Shown: positions 6,496 through 15,964, counted from the first letter of the stretch. The stretch: DNA of 64,000 nt from Mucilaginibacter sp. (GCF_028288205.1 NZ_JAQBOD010000042.1:61931-125930), one strand, 5' to 3'. The notes: generated from the sequence alone by a model not told the origin. Numbers and translations are program-made.

Positions 6496-9390
6496 ATGAA
6501 AAGATTACTTACCGTAGCCGTTTTGATATTATTATCGGGCAGGCTTTTTGCCCAGATGCAAACGCGCGCGGCTTCACCGGCCGCGTTGCCCCCTCCGTTA
6601 ACCTCACGCGAGGTAAGCGGTGTTGTTAAAGACGAAAGCGGGCAAACATTAATTGGTGCTTTAGTTACGCTTAAATCAAAACTGGATACCATAAGAACCT
6701 CAACTAATGATGATGGCATATTCATAATAAAAAATGTAAAACTGGCCACTTTTAATATTACCGTTGAAAGCATTGGCTCGGTTTCTTTTATTAAAAAATA
6801 CTTAAACAGCGATATTACCAAAAGGATAGTCTTAGACCCTATTACGCTTAAAACCAAAAGCAATGAGCTTAATGAAGTAAAAATTAATGGTACCCCTAGT
6901 ATAACTTATAAAGTAGACACGGTTGAATACCGTGCCAGTGATTATAAAGTGCGTGCTAATGCAACCTTAGATGAATTGCTGAAAAAAATGGAGGGCATGG
7001 AAGTTGGAACTGATGGAACATTAACCCATCAGGGCCAACAGGTAGTAAAAGCTAAGTTAAATGGTAAAGACTATGCAGGCGGGGACGTTGCCCAGGCCAT
7101 TCAAAATTTACCTGCAGACATTGTTGAAAAAGTACAGGTTGTTGACGATTATGGCGACCAGGCCGCAAGGACCGGTGTTAAAGATGGCGACCCGCAAAAG
7201 ATATTGAATATTACTACCCGTGCAGACAGGTCTGTAGGTACTACCGGACGTTTAATAGGGCAATATGGAAGCGCCGACAGGTATAACGCTCAGCTTTTTG
7301 TTCAACGCATAAACGCTAACCAGCAATTAGGTATAATTGGCAACTTACGCAACACCGTGCTTGGTGTTGCCTCTACCGGCCTGCAGGGCGGCGCAACCAA
7401 TAGCGGTGGCGGCGGCACAGGTGTTGGTACAAATGCCACCGGTGGTGGTGGAGGTGGTGGCACTGGCGGCAGTGGTGGTACAACCCGTTCCGGATCGCCA
7501 TCATTTAACTACCGCGACCAATGGAGCAAAAGTGTACAGGCGGTGGGCAGTTATACCTATATGTTTAATAATAATAACGCTTTAAGCGATAGTTACGGAC
7601 AAAGATATACCAGCTTTGGCCCGAGCAATTTTGTTAACAAGAGTACAAGAGAAACAGACACAAAATCGCACAATGTTAGGTTTGAAATGGATATCAACCT
7701 GGATAGCGCCAATTACTTGCAAATAACACCAACTTTTAGCTATAGCAATTCGCCAACCTCAAGCAATACCTATAGTGATAATATCAATCATTATACTACA
7801 GGTTTTGAGCACGTAGTAAATAACGGTATTAACTCTACTTTAAACTCAAGCAGCAATTTTGGCCTTACCGCTTTTTACCTGCACGTATTTAAAAAACCGC
7901 GTAGAAACATTTCTTTACAGGTAGGCATTACCCACGCTAACGCCAAGGCCGATGGCGAACAAAATACCGCATACCACTATTATGCCGATACAACTCAAAA
8001 CGTTTTAATAAGAGACTCATTGGTACATTTATTAACTCACAGAACCAATGCGACAACAACCTATACAGCTACATTGACCTATGTTGAACCACTGAGTGCC
8101 CACTCTCAATTAGAGTTTGCCGGAAATTTGAGTCAGAGAAATAACAATACGGTATCCCTGCAGGATACCGTATTGGCAAACGGACAAATAGTGCCCGTTT
8201 CAAAGTATAGCACTATATATAATTATGATATTACCGATACACGCGCAACTTTAGATTATCGTTACAATGGAGCCAAAGTTAACTTATCAATTGGAGCTGC
8301 CGCTGTACCGTTTCTGTTAAAGGGCACTAAGTTTGACAATACAGTGGGTGCAAATGCGTCTACATCACGTTATGATTTCAGGGTAATACCGGCTTTCCGT
8401 TTTGCCTATAGCTGGTCTCGTACAGAACGGTTTACCTTAAACTATACCGGGCGTAACCAGGAGCCTGATTTTACGCAAATACAACCATTTACAGACAGAT
8501 CAAACCCTGATAATATTGTGGTTGGTAACCCTAACCTTAGTCCCTCATTTACCAACACACTTACCGCCCAATACAATAATTATTTGGCAAACTCTAAATT
8601 TAATGTTTCGTTAGGGGTAACGGCAAGCAGTATTGATAATTCAATAGTTCAAAATACGCTGCAAATACGGGTGCCGCTTACGGTAAATGCTTTGGATCCT
8701 ACTAAAAACACATTTAAAAACATATCAGAAACACATTATCTTAATTTAGATGGCGCCCAAACACTGGTTGGCAGATACACCATTGCCAAACAACTGGACG
8801 ACCGCAGGTATAACCTGTCGTTAAATGGAAATATAACTTATAATTACTCGCCGGCAATGAGTAATAATCAACTATACCATCAAACAACCTGGAGATTGGA
8901 TGAGCGTTTTGGTCCGCGTATAAACCCAAGTGAAAGCTTCGAGATCAATCCATTCGTTGGATATGATATTTCAAGAACATTTACAACATTGTTTAATGCA
9001 AATTCAACGCAATTACAAACAACCTCGTTAGGCCTTACCAGCAAGATGTATTTCTTTAAAACCTGGCAGATCAACTATGATGCTACCAAGAAATATATAA
9101 CCGGTATTAGCGGTGCCAATACTAATCCATTAATTTTAAATGCCGGTTTTGAAAAAGAATTTTTTGCCAGACGAAACCTGGTACTAACATTTAATGTTTA
9201 TGATTTGCTGCACCAAAACAATTACATACAGCAAACAGTAACCTCTACCGGGGTAACCAATACCTTGTCTAATTCATTGAGCCGTTACTTTATGGTGGGC
9301 CTGCGCCTTAACCTGCAAAAATGGAGCGGTACACCAACACGTAATGGCCAGCAAATGATGCGCCGTGGCGATGGTAGCTTTATATATTAA
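6496..9390 (+). CDS. Outer-membrane beta-barrel protein, TonB-receptor-like
   Basis: 964 aa with signal peptide (MKRLLTVAVLILLSGRLFAQ), a carboxypeptidase-regulatory-like domain (about residues 38-110: SGVVKDESGQTLIGALVTLK), a plug-like segment (about 150-230: LDELLKKMEGMEVGTDGTL, VEKVQVVDDYGDQAARTG) and a long barrel. It belongs with the 'outer membrane beta-barrel family' proteins rather than classic SusC. A Gly/Ser/Thr-rich low-complexity insertion lies near residues 295-335. Cotranscribed with the secreted Gly-rich protein; no SusD-like partner follows. Substrate unknown. Terminator directly behind. Confidence 0.85.
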   Translation: MKRLLTVAVLILLSGRLFAQMQTRAASPAALPPPLTSREVSGVVKDESGQTLIGALVTLKSKLDTIRTSTNDDGIFIIKNVKLATFNITVESIGSVSFIKKYLNSDITKRIVLDPITLKTKSNELNEVKINGTPSITYKVDTVEYRASDYKVRANATLDELLKKMEGMEVGTDGTLTHQGQQVVKAKLNGKDYAGGDVAQAIQNLPADIVEKVQVVDDYGDQAARTGVKDGDPQKILNITTRADRSVGTTGRLIGQYGSADRYNAQLFVQRINANQQLGIIGNLRNTVLGVASTGLQGGATNSGGGGTGVGTNATGGGGGGGTGGSGGTTRSGSPSFNYRDQWSKSVQAVGSYTYMFNNNNALSDSYGQRYTSFGPSNFVNKSTRETDTKSHNVRFEMDINLDSANYLQITPTFSYSNSPTSSNTYSDNINHYTTGFEHVVNNGINSTLNSSSNFGLTAFYLHVFKKPRRNISLQVGITHANAKADGEQNTAYHYYADTTQNVLIRDSLVHLLTHRTNATTTYTATLTYVEPLSAHSQLEFAGNLSQRNNNTVSLQDTVLANGQIVPVSKYSTIYNYDITDTRATLDYRYNGAKVNLSIGAAAVPFLLKGTKFDNTVGANASTSRYDFRVIPAFRFAYSWSRTERFTLNYTGRNQEPDFTQIQPFTDRSNPDNIVVGNPNLSPSFTNTLTAQYNNYLANSKFNVSLGVTASSIDNSIVQNTLQIRVPLTVNALDPTKNTFKNISETHYLNLDGAQTLVGRYTIAKQLDDRRYNLSLNGNITYNYSPAMSNNQLYHQTTWRLDERFGPRINPSESFEINPFVGYDISRTFTTLFNANSTQLQTTSLGLTSKMYFFKTWQINYDATKKYITGISGANTNPLILNAGFEKEFFARRNLVLTFNVYDLLHQNNYIQQTVTSTGVTNTLSNSLSRYFMVGLRLNLQKWSGTPTRNGQQMMRRGDGSFIY

Positions 9391-9415
9391 AAGAGAATAG
9401 TTTAAGTTAGATTGG

Positions 9416-9449
9416 AAGGTGATGGATTCAAATCCATCGCCTTTTTTTG
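9416..9449 (+). terminator. Rho-independent terminator of the barrel operon
   Basis: GGTGATGGAT and ATCCATCGCC form a 10-bp stem (one G-T pair) with a TCAA loop, followed by TTTTTTT. Confidence 0.88.
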
Positions 9450-9473
9450 TTGCATTAGAACGCGCGCCGTTGA

Positions 9474-9608
9474 CTCACCCCACGGCACTTCGTGCGCGAC
9501 CCTCTCTTCGCCTTCGGCGGAAAGAGGGTTGTTTCTTTTAAGCCGGAATCCCGGCACCCTCTTTCCGCGCAGCGAAGAGGGTCGACAAGCGGAGCGATGT
9601 CGGGGTGA
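9474..9608. repeat. Long imperfect inverted repeat (fold-back element)
   Basis: The arms, about 9474-9529 and 9555-9608, are near-complementary: the left begins CTCACCCC and ends AAAGAGGGT, the right begins ACCCTCTTTCC and ends CGGGGTGAG. A 25-bp loop contains its own small fold (GCCGGAATCCCGGC). No plausible protein is encoded. It looks like a dispersed non-autonomous palindromic repeat, but copy number in the genome cannot be seen here. Confidence 0.65.
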
Positions 9609-9618
9609 GTAATCGACA

Positions 9619-10269
9619 TTAACTCAACTCCTTCATCAACTTATCAAAAGCCGCCTTCAGCTCTGCCAGCTCCAGCTCAACTTTTGAAAGGCGGGCCTCA
9701 ATGCCACTACCAGGCCTGCCCGGTAATTCATCCATTTCGTCATCCTCGCTTATCTCTGGCACGCCGGCCAATAAATGAGCGTACCGTGCTTCTTTTTGAC
9801 CGGGGTGTTTGGGCAACTGCATTAAATATGGCATATCGCCGCCGGCAAGCTTATCTAAAACCTCCTGCACTTCTTCTATCGATTCAAATTCGTACAACCT
9901 GCCCGAATTGGTATTTAATTCGCCGGGGGTTAATGGCCCCCGCAGCATCAGCAGGCATAGTATAGCCAGTTCTGACGGTACAAGCGGATATACAATGGCA
10001 AAGTTGTGCTTATATTTTACCGATCGGATAGAGCCGCCTGTGGCTGTTGATATTAATCCACGCTTTTTGAGCGTGCTCAATGCGTCCATTACAATAGCTT
10101 CTTCATACTGCACCACTGGTTTGCGCGATGTTTTTTGATTACACGCTGCGGTAAGGCCATTAAGCGTCATGGGGTAATAGTCGGGCGTGGTTTTGCATTT
10201 TTCCATTAATGAGCCCAAAACACGCAATTCGGCAGCATCAAGTATTGGTAAAGTTTGTGGAGTGTCCAT
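9619..10269 (-). CDS. YceH/DUF480 family protein
   Basis: 216 aa, normal family length. The characteristic segments are LRVLGSLMEKCKTTPDYYPM, LTAACNQKTSRKPV, LKKRGLIS and LSLLMLRGPLTPGELNTNSGR-like (here LCLLMLRGPLTPGEL), forming two winged-helix domains, then a C-terminal coiled coil (about 180-215: LSKVELELAELKAAFDKLMK). Cytoplasmic, function undefined. Monocistronic; divergent from the MBL hydrolase. Confidence 0.9.
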   Translation of the reverse strand: MDTPQTLPILDAAELRVLGSLMEKCKTTPDYYPMTLNGLTAACNQKTSRKPVVQYEEAIVMDALSTLKKRGLISTATGGSIRSVKYKHNFAIVYPLVPSELAILCLLMLRGPLTPGELNTNSGRLYEFESIEEVQEVLDKLAGGDMPYLMQLPKHPGQKEARYAHLLAGVPEISEDDEMDELPGRPGSGIEARLSKVELELAELKAAFDKLMKELS

Positions 10270-10395
10270 TTTATAATGTACTAAGCTGATTTGAATATAG
10301 AATTGTATTTCCGCTATTTAGATAGATGCGATTTTAGCAATAAATATTTAATCTTTTAGCTTAAATATTTAATTAAAACCGGTTAATTTGTAGTA

Positions 10396-11214
10396 ATGTC
10401 TTTATTTGTAGCCTCGTTAAATTCCGGAAGCAATGGTAATTGCTATTACGTTGGTAATGAGCATGAGGCGGTATTGATTGACGCGGGCATATCCTGCCGC
10501 GAAACCGAAACCCGCATGGCGCGCCTGGGCCTATCCATGCGCAAGGTAAAAGCCATTTTTGTATCGCATGAACATTCTGACCATATACGGGGCGTTACCG
10601 TACTCGCAAAAAAATATAAGCTGCCGGTTTATATAACCCCGCTTACTATGCACCATGGTGGTTTAAGATTAGATGACAACCTGGTAACAACGTTCTTTGC
10701 CGACCAGCCCATACACATAGGCGAACTATTGATCACCGCGTTTTCAAAGCTGCATGATGCCGCCCATCCGCATAGTTTCACTATTGCCTGCGGCGATGTG
10801 AAAGTTGGTGTTTTTACCGATCTGGGTGTTGTGTGCGAAAATCTGATCCTGCACTTTCAACAATGTCACGCCGCTTTTTTAGAAGCTAATTATGATGAGG
10901 GAATGTTAGAGAGCGGCAACTATCCATTTCATTTAAAACGGCGCATTCGCGGTGGCAATGGCCACTTATCCAACAGGCAGGCATTAACGCTGTTTATAGA
11001 TTATAAGCCTGCGCATATGAGCCACCTGTTTTTATCGCATTTATCAAAAGATAATAATGACCCTATATTGGTTCATAATCTTTTTAATACCCACGCCCGG
11101 GGTGCAGAAATTGTTATCGCATCAAGATATGTTGAAACGCCTGTTTACCACATCAGCGGCACGGGCAACCCAGCAAACGCCGCTATAGCGAGCCTTCAGT
11201 TCAGCTTATTTTAA
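10396..11214 (+). CDS. MBL-fold metallo-hydrolase, WalJ/YycJ-like
   Basis: 272 aa metallo-beta-lactamase-fold hydrolase. It has the opening LNSGSNGNCYYVG, IDAGIS, and the metal site SHEHSDH (HxHxDH), with further ligands at KLHDAAHP, GVFTDLG and LSHLSKDNN. This is the pattern of the WalJ/YycJ group, implicated in Gram-positive bacteria in cell-wall/replication coordination and with exonuclease-like relatives. Role in Bacteroidota unknown. TTAATTTG just upstream (10384-10391) is one mismatch from a -7 box but very close to the ATG. Confidence 0.88.
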   Translation: MSLFVASLNSGSNGNCYYVGNEHEAVLIDAGISCRETETRMARLGLSMRKVKAIFVSHEHSDHIRGVTVLAKKYKLPVYITPLTMHHGGLRLDDNLVTTFFADQPIHIGELLITAFSKLHDAAHPHSFTIACGDVKVGVFTDLGVVCENLILHFQQCHAAFLEANYDEGMLESGNYPFHLKRRIRGGNGHLSNRQALTLFIDYKPAHMSHLFLSHLSKDNNDPILVHNLFNTHARGAEIVIASRYVETPVYHISGTGNPANAAIASLQFSLF

Positions 11215-11350
11215 TCATAGATGAGCAGGCACCTTGACATGGTGCCAAAGCTATTGAGCCGTATACATTTCACGATGTCCTTTTAATACCTGTAAATAAA
11301 ACGGGCGCTTTTTAACAGATAGTTTACGTTTTTTAGGAGTGAGAAGCGTT

Positions 11351-11442
11351 AAAAAAGGAGAAGTTCGCTAAAACTTCTCCTCTAAAATTAACTGATCTCA
11401 TTATTCTCATAAAGAACGAATTGGTTTAGTCCGATTGTAACA
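11351..11442 (-). ncRNA. Candidate small RNA with its own promoter and terminator
   Basis: Within the 442-bp gap 11215-11656 the minus strand shows TACCTTTG (plus 11456-11449; TAnnTTTG -7 consensus), then about 90 nt, then a perfect 9-bp hairpin (GGAGAAGTT / AACTTCTCC, plus 11380-11357) followed by TTTTTT. This is a complete promoter-to-terminator unit. A 25-codon reading frame (MRIMRSVNFRGEV...) runs through the hairpin, so a leader peptide is an alternative. No -33 element is clear. The hairpin could also serve as a distal terminator for the DUF4142 gene, 280 bp upstream. The rest of the gap shows nothing else. Confidence 0.4.
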
Positions 11443-11656
11443 AGTGCACAAAGGTATAAATTCCTATGTACTAGGTAGAATAAATTTTAAATTTCTTTTT
11501 TAATCTTTTCCCAAAATCTTATTAGGCAAAAGCACCATCTTGCAGTTTATACGTCTGCAATAAAAATATTTCAAAAAACAGGGCCATAATTGCAAAAAGC
11601 ATATATAAGCGGTTTTTTTCTATGTGCTTTTTACAAATAATGTATTTTAATGAAAA

Positions 11657-12238
11657 TTATTTCATGCCATCATGAATAGCCTTAATGTTTGTTAAATGCC
11701 CTTTAATTGTGGGCAATGTTTTATCAACAAAAGCTTTCAGATCAGCATCTTTAAGCTTTTTAGAAGCATTTTCAAACATATCAACAGTAGCTTTATGGTC
11801 AGAAACCATTTTATCCACATAAGCCTTATCAAAATCAGCGCCTGACTTTTTAGAAAGATCAGTAATTGCCTTTTTCGAATCGGCGTTAACTGAATCAGGC
11901 AGGGTAATGTTTTTAGTTTTTGCAACCGCTTTTAATTCCTCACCCGCTTTTGAGTGATCCATAACCATCATAGCAGCAAAATCCTTTACTTTGGCATTGG
12001 TTGCTTTTTGTTCGGCAAGCTTACTCAGTTCTACCTCTGTCATCCCGCCATTAGCCGCATCAACAGCAAATTTTGCGTCATCCTTGTCAACGGCTATCCC
12101 CGTCATGCCCGAAGTTGTCGTGTCTTTTACCTTGTTTACACTATCCGCAGAAGCGGTACTGTCTTTTTTAGTGTTGTTGCAGGCCTGAAACATCAGCCCG
12201 GCCAATGCAATCATTACAATCAAATTTAGTTTTTTCAT
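11657..12238 (-). CDS. DUF4142 lipoprotein
   Basis: 193 aa. Signal peptide with lipobox (LAGLMFQAC, Cys about 20), a Ser/Thr/Lys linker, then a ferritin-like four-helix DUF4142 domain (AKFAVDAANGGMTEVELSKL, VMDHSKAGEELKAVA, FDKAYVDKMVSDHKATVDMF). Outer- or inner-membrane anchored; function unknown, often linked to stress. A paralogue lies at 15289-15831. Its upstream region contains a 38-bp palindrome. Confidence 0.9.
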   Translation of the reverse strand: MKKLNLIVMIALAGLMFQACNNTKKDSTASADSVNKVKDTTTSGMTGIAVDKDDAKFAVDAANGGMTEVELSKLAEQKATNAKVKDFAAMMVMDHSKAGEELKAVAKTKNITLPDSVNADSKKAITDLSKKSGADFDKAYVDKMVSDHKATVDMFENASKKLKDADLKAFVDKTLPTIKGHLTNIKAIHDGMK

Positions 12239-12306
12239 GGTTTATTTTTTTTCTTCTTATGATAAACCACTTGAAAAACAATATGTTTTGAAAAATATTT
12301 AATAGG

Positions 12307-12344
12307 TTTCTTTCATTTCGAACGATCGTTCAAAATGAAAGAAA
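12307..12344. promoter_or_regulatory. 38-bp near-perfect palindrome, TetR-operator-like
   Basis: Two 19-bp arms meet at 12325/12326 with a single mismatch; the core GAACGATCGTTC resembles TetR-family operators. It sits between the DUF4142 gene start and the end of the dehydrogenase gene. There is no T-run on either side, which argues against a terminator. No TetR gene is in the window. Confidence 0.5.
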
Positions 12345-12358
12345 TTAATAAAATATAG

Positions 12359-13318
12359 TTATCTATTCACTACATTAACAGCTGCACCATCAATAAAAGC
12401 CTGCAAATTACTCACCACCGTATTCATCAATCGCGTACGCGCCTCTTTAGCTGCCCAGGCAATATGCGGGGTAATAATACAATTCTTCGCTTTAAAAAGC
12501 GGGTTGCCTGCAGAGGGCGGCTCTACAGATAGTACATCAATGCCCGCGCCGGCTATTACACCATTATTCAGCGCGTCGGCCAGGTCGGCATCAACTACAA
12601 TAGGCCCTCTTGAAGTATTTATCAAAAATGCCGATGGCTTCATTTTTCTTAAATTTTCTGCGTTTATCAACCCCTGCGTTTCGGGCGTTAACGGGCAATG
12701 GATACTGATCATATCCGATCGTTGCAAAAGCTCATCCAGGGTTACCCATTTAAAATTCTCGCGGTGCGATTGGTCGGTATGTGTTCTGCCGGTGGCGATA
12801 ATGTTCATATCAAACGCGGTGGCGATATCGGCAACTTTTTTGCCTATCGTTCCAAACCCAATTATGCCCAAAGTTTTACCGGCAAGCTCTATCAGTGGAT
12901 AATCCCAAAAACAAAAATCGGCAGAACGGGCCCATCTGCCGTCCATAACCGCGTCACTGTGTTTTTGTACATGCAGGCAAAGCTCCAGCAAAAAAGCAAA
13001 AACCAGTTGCGCCACAGCAGGGGTGCTGTAGCCGGGCACATTGCTTACAATTACGCCGTTCTTTTTGCATACTTCGGTGTTAATAATATTGTAACCGGTA
13101 GCCAGTACGCCAATGTATTTCAAATCGGGCAGTTGGTTTAATGTGGCTTCGTCTAACGGGGTTTTATTGGTTAAAACAACCGTTGCCCCTGCACAGCGTT
13201 TGGTTATTTCTGCATAAGGGGTGCGGTCATATATGGTTATATCGCCTAATTTATTCAGCGCATCCCATGACAGGTCGCCGGGATTAAGTGTATATCCGTC
13301 AAGTACTACTATCTTCAT
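12359..13318 (-). CDS. D-2-hydroxyacid dehydrogenase (glycerate/hydroxypyruvate type)
   Basis: 319 aa NAD(P)-dependent dehydrogenase of the D-isomer 2-hydroxyacid family. The Rossmann motif is LGIIGFGTIGKKVADIA (about 149-165). Catalytic residues are Arg in NTSRGPIVVDADL, Glu in VLSVEPP and His in ITPHIAWA. This matches the glycerate dehydrogenase subgroup. It follows the lactate permease gene by 5 bp on the same strand, so the two are probably cotranscribed: uptake of a 2-hydroxy acid, then its oxidation or reduction. Glycerate kinase is encoded 12 kb away. Confidence 0.88.
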   Translation of the reverse strand: MKIVVLDGYTLNPGDLSWDALNKLGDITIYDRTPYAEITKRCAGATVVLTNKTPLDEATLNQLPDLKYIGVLATGYNIINTEVCKKNGVIVSNVPGYSTPAVAQLVFAFLLELCLHVQKHSDAVMDGRWARSADFCFWDYPLIELAGKTLGIIGFGTIGKKVADIATAFDMNIIATGRTHTDQSHRENFKWVTLDELLQRSDMISIHCPLTPETQGLINAENLRKMKPSAFLINTSRGPIVVDADLADALNNGVIAGAGIDVLSVEPPSAGNPLFKAKNCIITPHIAWAAKEARTRLMNTVVSNLQAFIDGAAVNVVNR

Positions 13319-13323
13319 ATTAT

Positions 13324-15075
13324 TTAAGCTGATCCTTTACGCCCGGTTAATTTAATTAATGCTACAAATATCGCAATAAGTAATGCCAATATAATTAACC
13401 AGGTATAGCCCGGCAACGCTGTATTTAAAGCTACCGTATTTACGGTAGCAACAGGCGTGCTTGCCGGTATTATCCATTTAAACCAATAGGCTTGCCCCAT
13501 CACCAGCAAACACAAAAACAATAATATAAAAAAGCTATGCTTTAGCGTGAACCGAAATAGCGCCGACTCCTTCCCAATCAAATTACCGGCAGCTGCAGCT
13601 ACAGCTATAGATTGTGGCGATATCATTTTACCAACCACACCACCCGAGCAATTGGCAGCAACGGTAACCACCGGGGCAACCCCAATTTTGGTGGCAGTTA
13701 CATATTGTAATTTTGTAAATAACGCGGTTGATGCGGTGTCTGATCCGGTTATAAATACACCCAGCCAGCCTAATACCGGCGCAAAAAATGGAAACAGCGG
13801 ACCGGTTGCGGCTAATAATAACGCTATGGTTGTGGTAATACCCGAATCATTTACTATGTAAGCAAAGCTTAAAACCGACATGATGGTTATTATTGGGAAC
13901 ATTAGTTGCTTTAAAGTAGCCGCAAAAACCACTGTGCCTTGTTTATAGGTTAGGCCAACAACAGGTACAGCTATCACGGCTGATAAGAAAACGGCTGTAC
14001 CTGCTGCCGATAGGTAATTAAACTTAAACACATGCGGCAACAATGTGCCCTTTTGATCGGCTATACTATTATGCAGCCCGGGGAAATTGAATTGCAGTTG
14101 CCCTTGAGTATTCAGGAACTCTTTAACAGACGGTAATCCCCAGGTTAATATTACTATAGTTAATAACAAAAATGGCGACCAGGCGGTAATGATCTGGTTA
14201 ACAGTATAAGTCTCTTTTATTGTGGTTAAAGGAGATTTTTCATTAGCGAACCGCCATACGGTTTTCGGTTTCCAAAATTTTAAGAAAACTATTAAGGCTA
14301 TAATTGAACCAATGCCCGCAATAATATCGGGCAATGCCGGACCAATAAAATTAGAAGTAAAGAATTGCAGCAACCCAAATGAAAGGCCCGAAACTAATAT
14401 GGCTGGTAACACTTCAATAGATCTTTTAAAGCCGGACATTAATACTACCAGGTAAAACGGTGTAAATACAGATAAAATAGGCAGCGTTCTGCCTACCATC
14501 TGTGATATTTCCATTTCATGAATACCTGATATTTGTGAAGCTACTGCTATGGGTATACCTACCGAGCCAAATGCTACGGGCACTGTATTGGCTATTAAGC
14601 ATAAGCCGGTAGCATACATAGCATCAAACTCCAACCCCACTAACATGGCAGCAGTTATAGCTACCGGCGCGCCAAATCCTGCCGTGCCCTCTAAAAAGGC
14701 GCCGAAAGAAAAAGCGATGAGCATGGCCTGTAATCTTCTGTCGGGAGTAACAGCGGCCATAAAATGTTTAATGATCTCGAACTGGCCGCTTTTTATAGTT
14801 AAGTTAAATAAAAACACCGCGGCAATAACTATCCAGCAAATGGGGAAGAACCCATATAGCGCCCCGTTAGCTACTGATAAAAGCGCCAGCCTCACCGGCA
14901 TCCCATAAATCAAAACAGCTATAAGTATGGCTACGGCACATGCCATTATACTGGCTTTATAGCCTTTTGTTTTTTTGATAACCAGCGCCCAAAAAATAAC
15001 CAATATAGGTACCAATGCCACTAATGCAGAAAGCGTTAAGCTATTAAGCGGGTTAACGGGCTGTATCCAGGTCAT
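13324..15075 (-). CDS. L-lactate permease family transporter
   Basis: 583 aa polytopic inner-membrane protein with 12 or more hydrophobic segments. Family signature stretches are AFSFGAFLEGTAGFGAPVAITAAML, GLCLIANTVPVAFGSVGIP, FAPVLGWLGVFITGSDTAS and VVGKMISPQSIAVAAAA. LctP/LldP/GlcA members import lactate or glycolate with protons; the exact substrate is not decided. First gene of a two-gene operon with the dehydrogenase. Confidence 0.92.
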   Translation of the reverse strand: MTWIQPVNPLNSLTLSALVALVPILVIFWALVIKKTKGYKASIMACAVAILIAVLIYGMPVRLALLSVANGALYGFFPICWIVIAAVFLFNLTIKSGQFEIIKHFMAAVTPDRRLQAMLIAFSFGAFLEGTAGFGAPVAITAAMLVGLEFDAMYATGLCLIANTVPVAFGSVGIPIAVASQISGIHEMEISQMVGRTLPILSVFTPFYLVVLMSGFKRSIEVLPAILVSGLSFGLLQFFTSNFIGPALPDIIAGIGSIIALIVFLKFWKPKTVWRFANEKSPLTTIKETYTVNQIITAWSPFLLLTIVILTWGLPSVKEFLNTQGQLQFNFPGLHNSIADQKGTLLPHVFKFNYLSAAGTAVFLSAVIAVPVVGLTYKQGTVVFAATLKQLMFPIITIMSVLSFAYIVNDSGITTTIALLLAATGPLFPFFAPVLGWLGVFITGSDTASTALFTKLQYVTATKIGVAPVVTVAANCSGGVVGKMISPQSIAVAAAAGNLIGKESALFRFTLKHSFFILLFLCLLVMGQAYWFKWIIPASTPVATVNTVALNTALPGYTWLIILALLIAIFVALIKLTGRKGSA

Positions 15076-15200
15076 GATAATTGGTTAGCTAAATTTAGTT
15101 GAATATTTTATAAAAGCAACTGCCCGCGTTTATCTTTTATAAAAACGGGTTTAGAATCATGGTAATTCGGAAAAACGGGGAGATTTATAAATCGCTTCAT

Positions 15201-15230
15201 TAACCCCTCCCTACCCTCCCAGGGGAGGGA
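15201..15230. repeat. Short C/G-tract inverted repeat
   Basis: CCCTCCC and GGGAGGG face each other in a run of CCCTCCC-type sequence between the permease gene and the DUF4142 paralogue. Such tracts recur in Sphingobacteriaceae intergenic DNA; I see no gene in 15076-15288. Confidence 0.35.
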
Positions 15231-15288
15231 ATCACACGACCCACAGCTTTTTTATCTTCTGAACACTCTTAATTAGATCTCTAAAACC

Positions 15289-15831
15289 TTACTTCATACT
15301 ATCCTGTATCGCCTTAATATCGTCTGCCTGTTTTTTTAATATTGCCAGTGTTTTTACAGCAAAAGCGTTTAGTTCTTTATCCTTTACATCATCTGTCCCA
15401 TCATCAAATAACTTAACCGCTTTTTCATTGCCTTCGGCTAACTTGGCAATAAATGCTTTGTCGAATTCGCTGCCGCTCTTTGAGTTTAGCTCGTCTTTTT
15501 CCTCCTGCCCGTCGCTGTTAAGTGGCAGATTTATTTTTTTAGCTGTGGCTATGTTCATTAATTCTTCGTTGGCTTTTGCATAGTCTTTTAAAATCTTAGC
15601 GGCCAACTCCTTTACTTTGCTGTTAACTAACTTGTCTTTTGCAAAAAAGCTTAACTCTACCTCGGTAGTGCCGCGGTCCGCGGCCGAAGCTGCAAAATTT
15701 GCATCGTCTTCGCTTACCAACGACCCTGTTTGATCAATGCCAATTATCGAGTTTTCTTTTTTGCTGTCTTTACATGCCTGAAACATTAAGGCAGACAACA
15801 TGATCATAATAATTGAACTTGTTTTTCTCAT
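15289..15831 (-). CDS. DUF4142 lipoprotein (paralogue)
   Basis: 180 aa, lipobox LSALMFQAC, DUF4142 helices (ANFAASAADRGTTEVELSFF, ILKDYAKANEELMNIA, EFDKAFIAKLAEGNEKAVKLF). Same architecture as the protein at 11657-12238 but diverged: the His residues at the second and third helices (DHSK, SDHK in the paralogue) are replaced (DYAK, AEGNEK). Monocistronic; function unknown. Confidence 0.85.
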   Translation of the reverse strand: MRKTSSIIMIMLSALMFQACKDSKKENSIIGIDQTGSLVSEDDANFAASAADRGTTEVELSFFAKDKLVNSKVKELAAKILKDYAKANEELMNIATAKKINLPLNSDGQEEKDELNSKSGSEFDKAFIAKLAEGNEKAVKLFDDGTDDVKDKELNAFAVKTLAILKKQADDIKAIQDSMK

Positions 15832-15964
15832 CTTTCTTTATGTTTTATAATTGTGGCTACAAATTTATTTGTTTTACTTTTTTTTGCAAGAGCCGATATA
15901 AACTTAGTCGCTTTTACCGACATTTATACTTCCATCTCCTTTAAAAGCGCCTAAATTATAACCT

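Noticed and set aside
9412..9612. A 66-codon open frame with Cys/Arg-rich product
   Set aside because: It runs across the terminator and the fold-back repeat; composition is not protein-like and no start context is seen.
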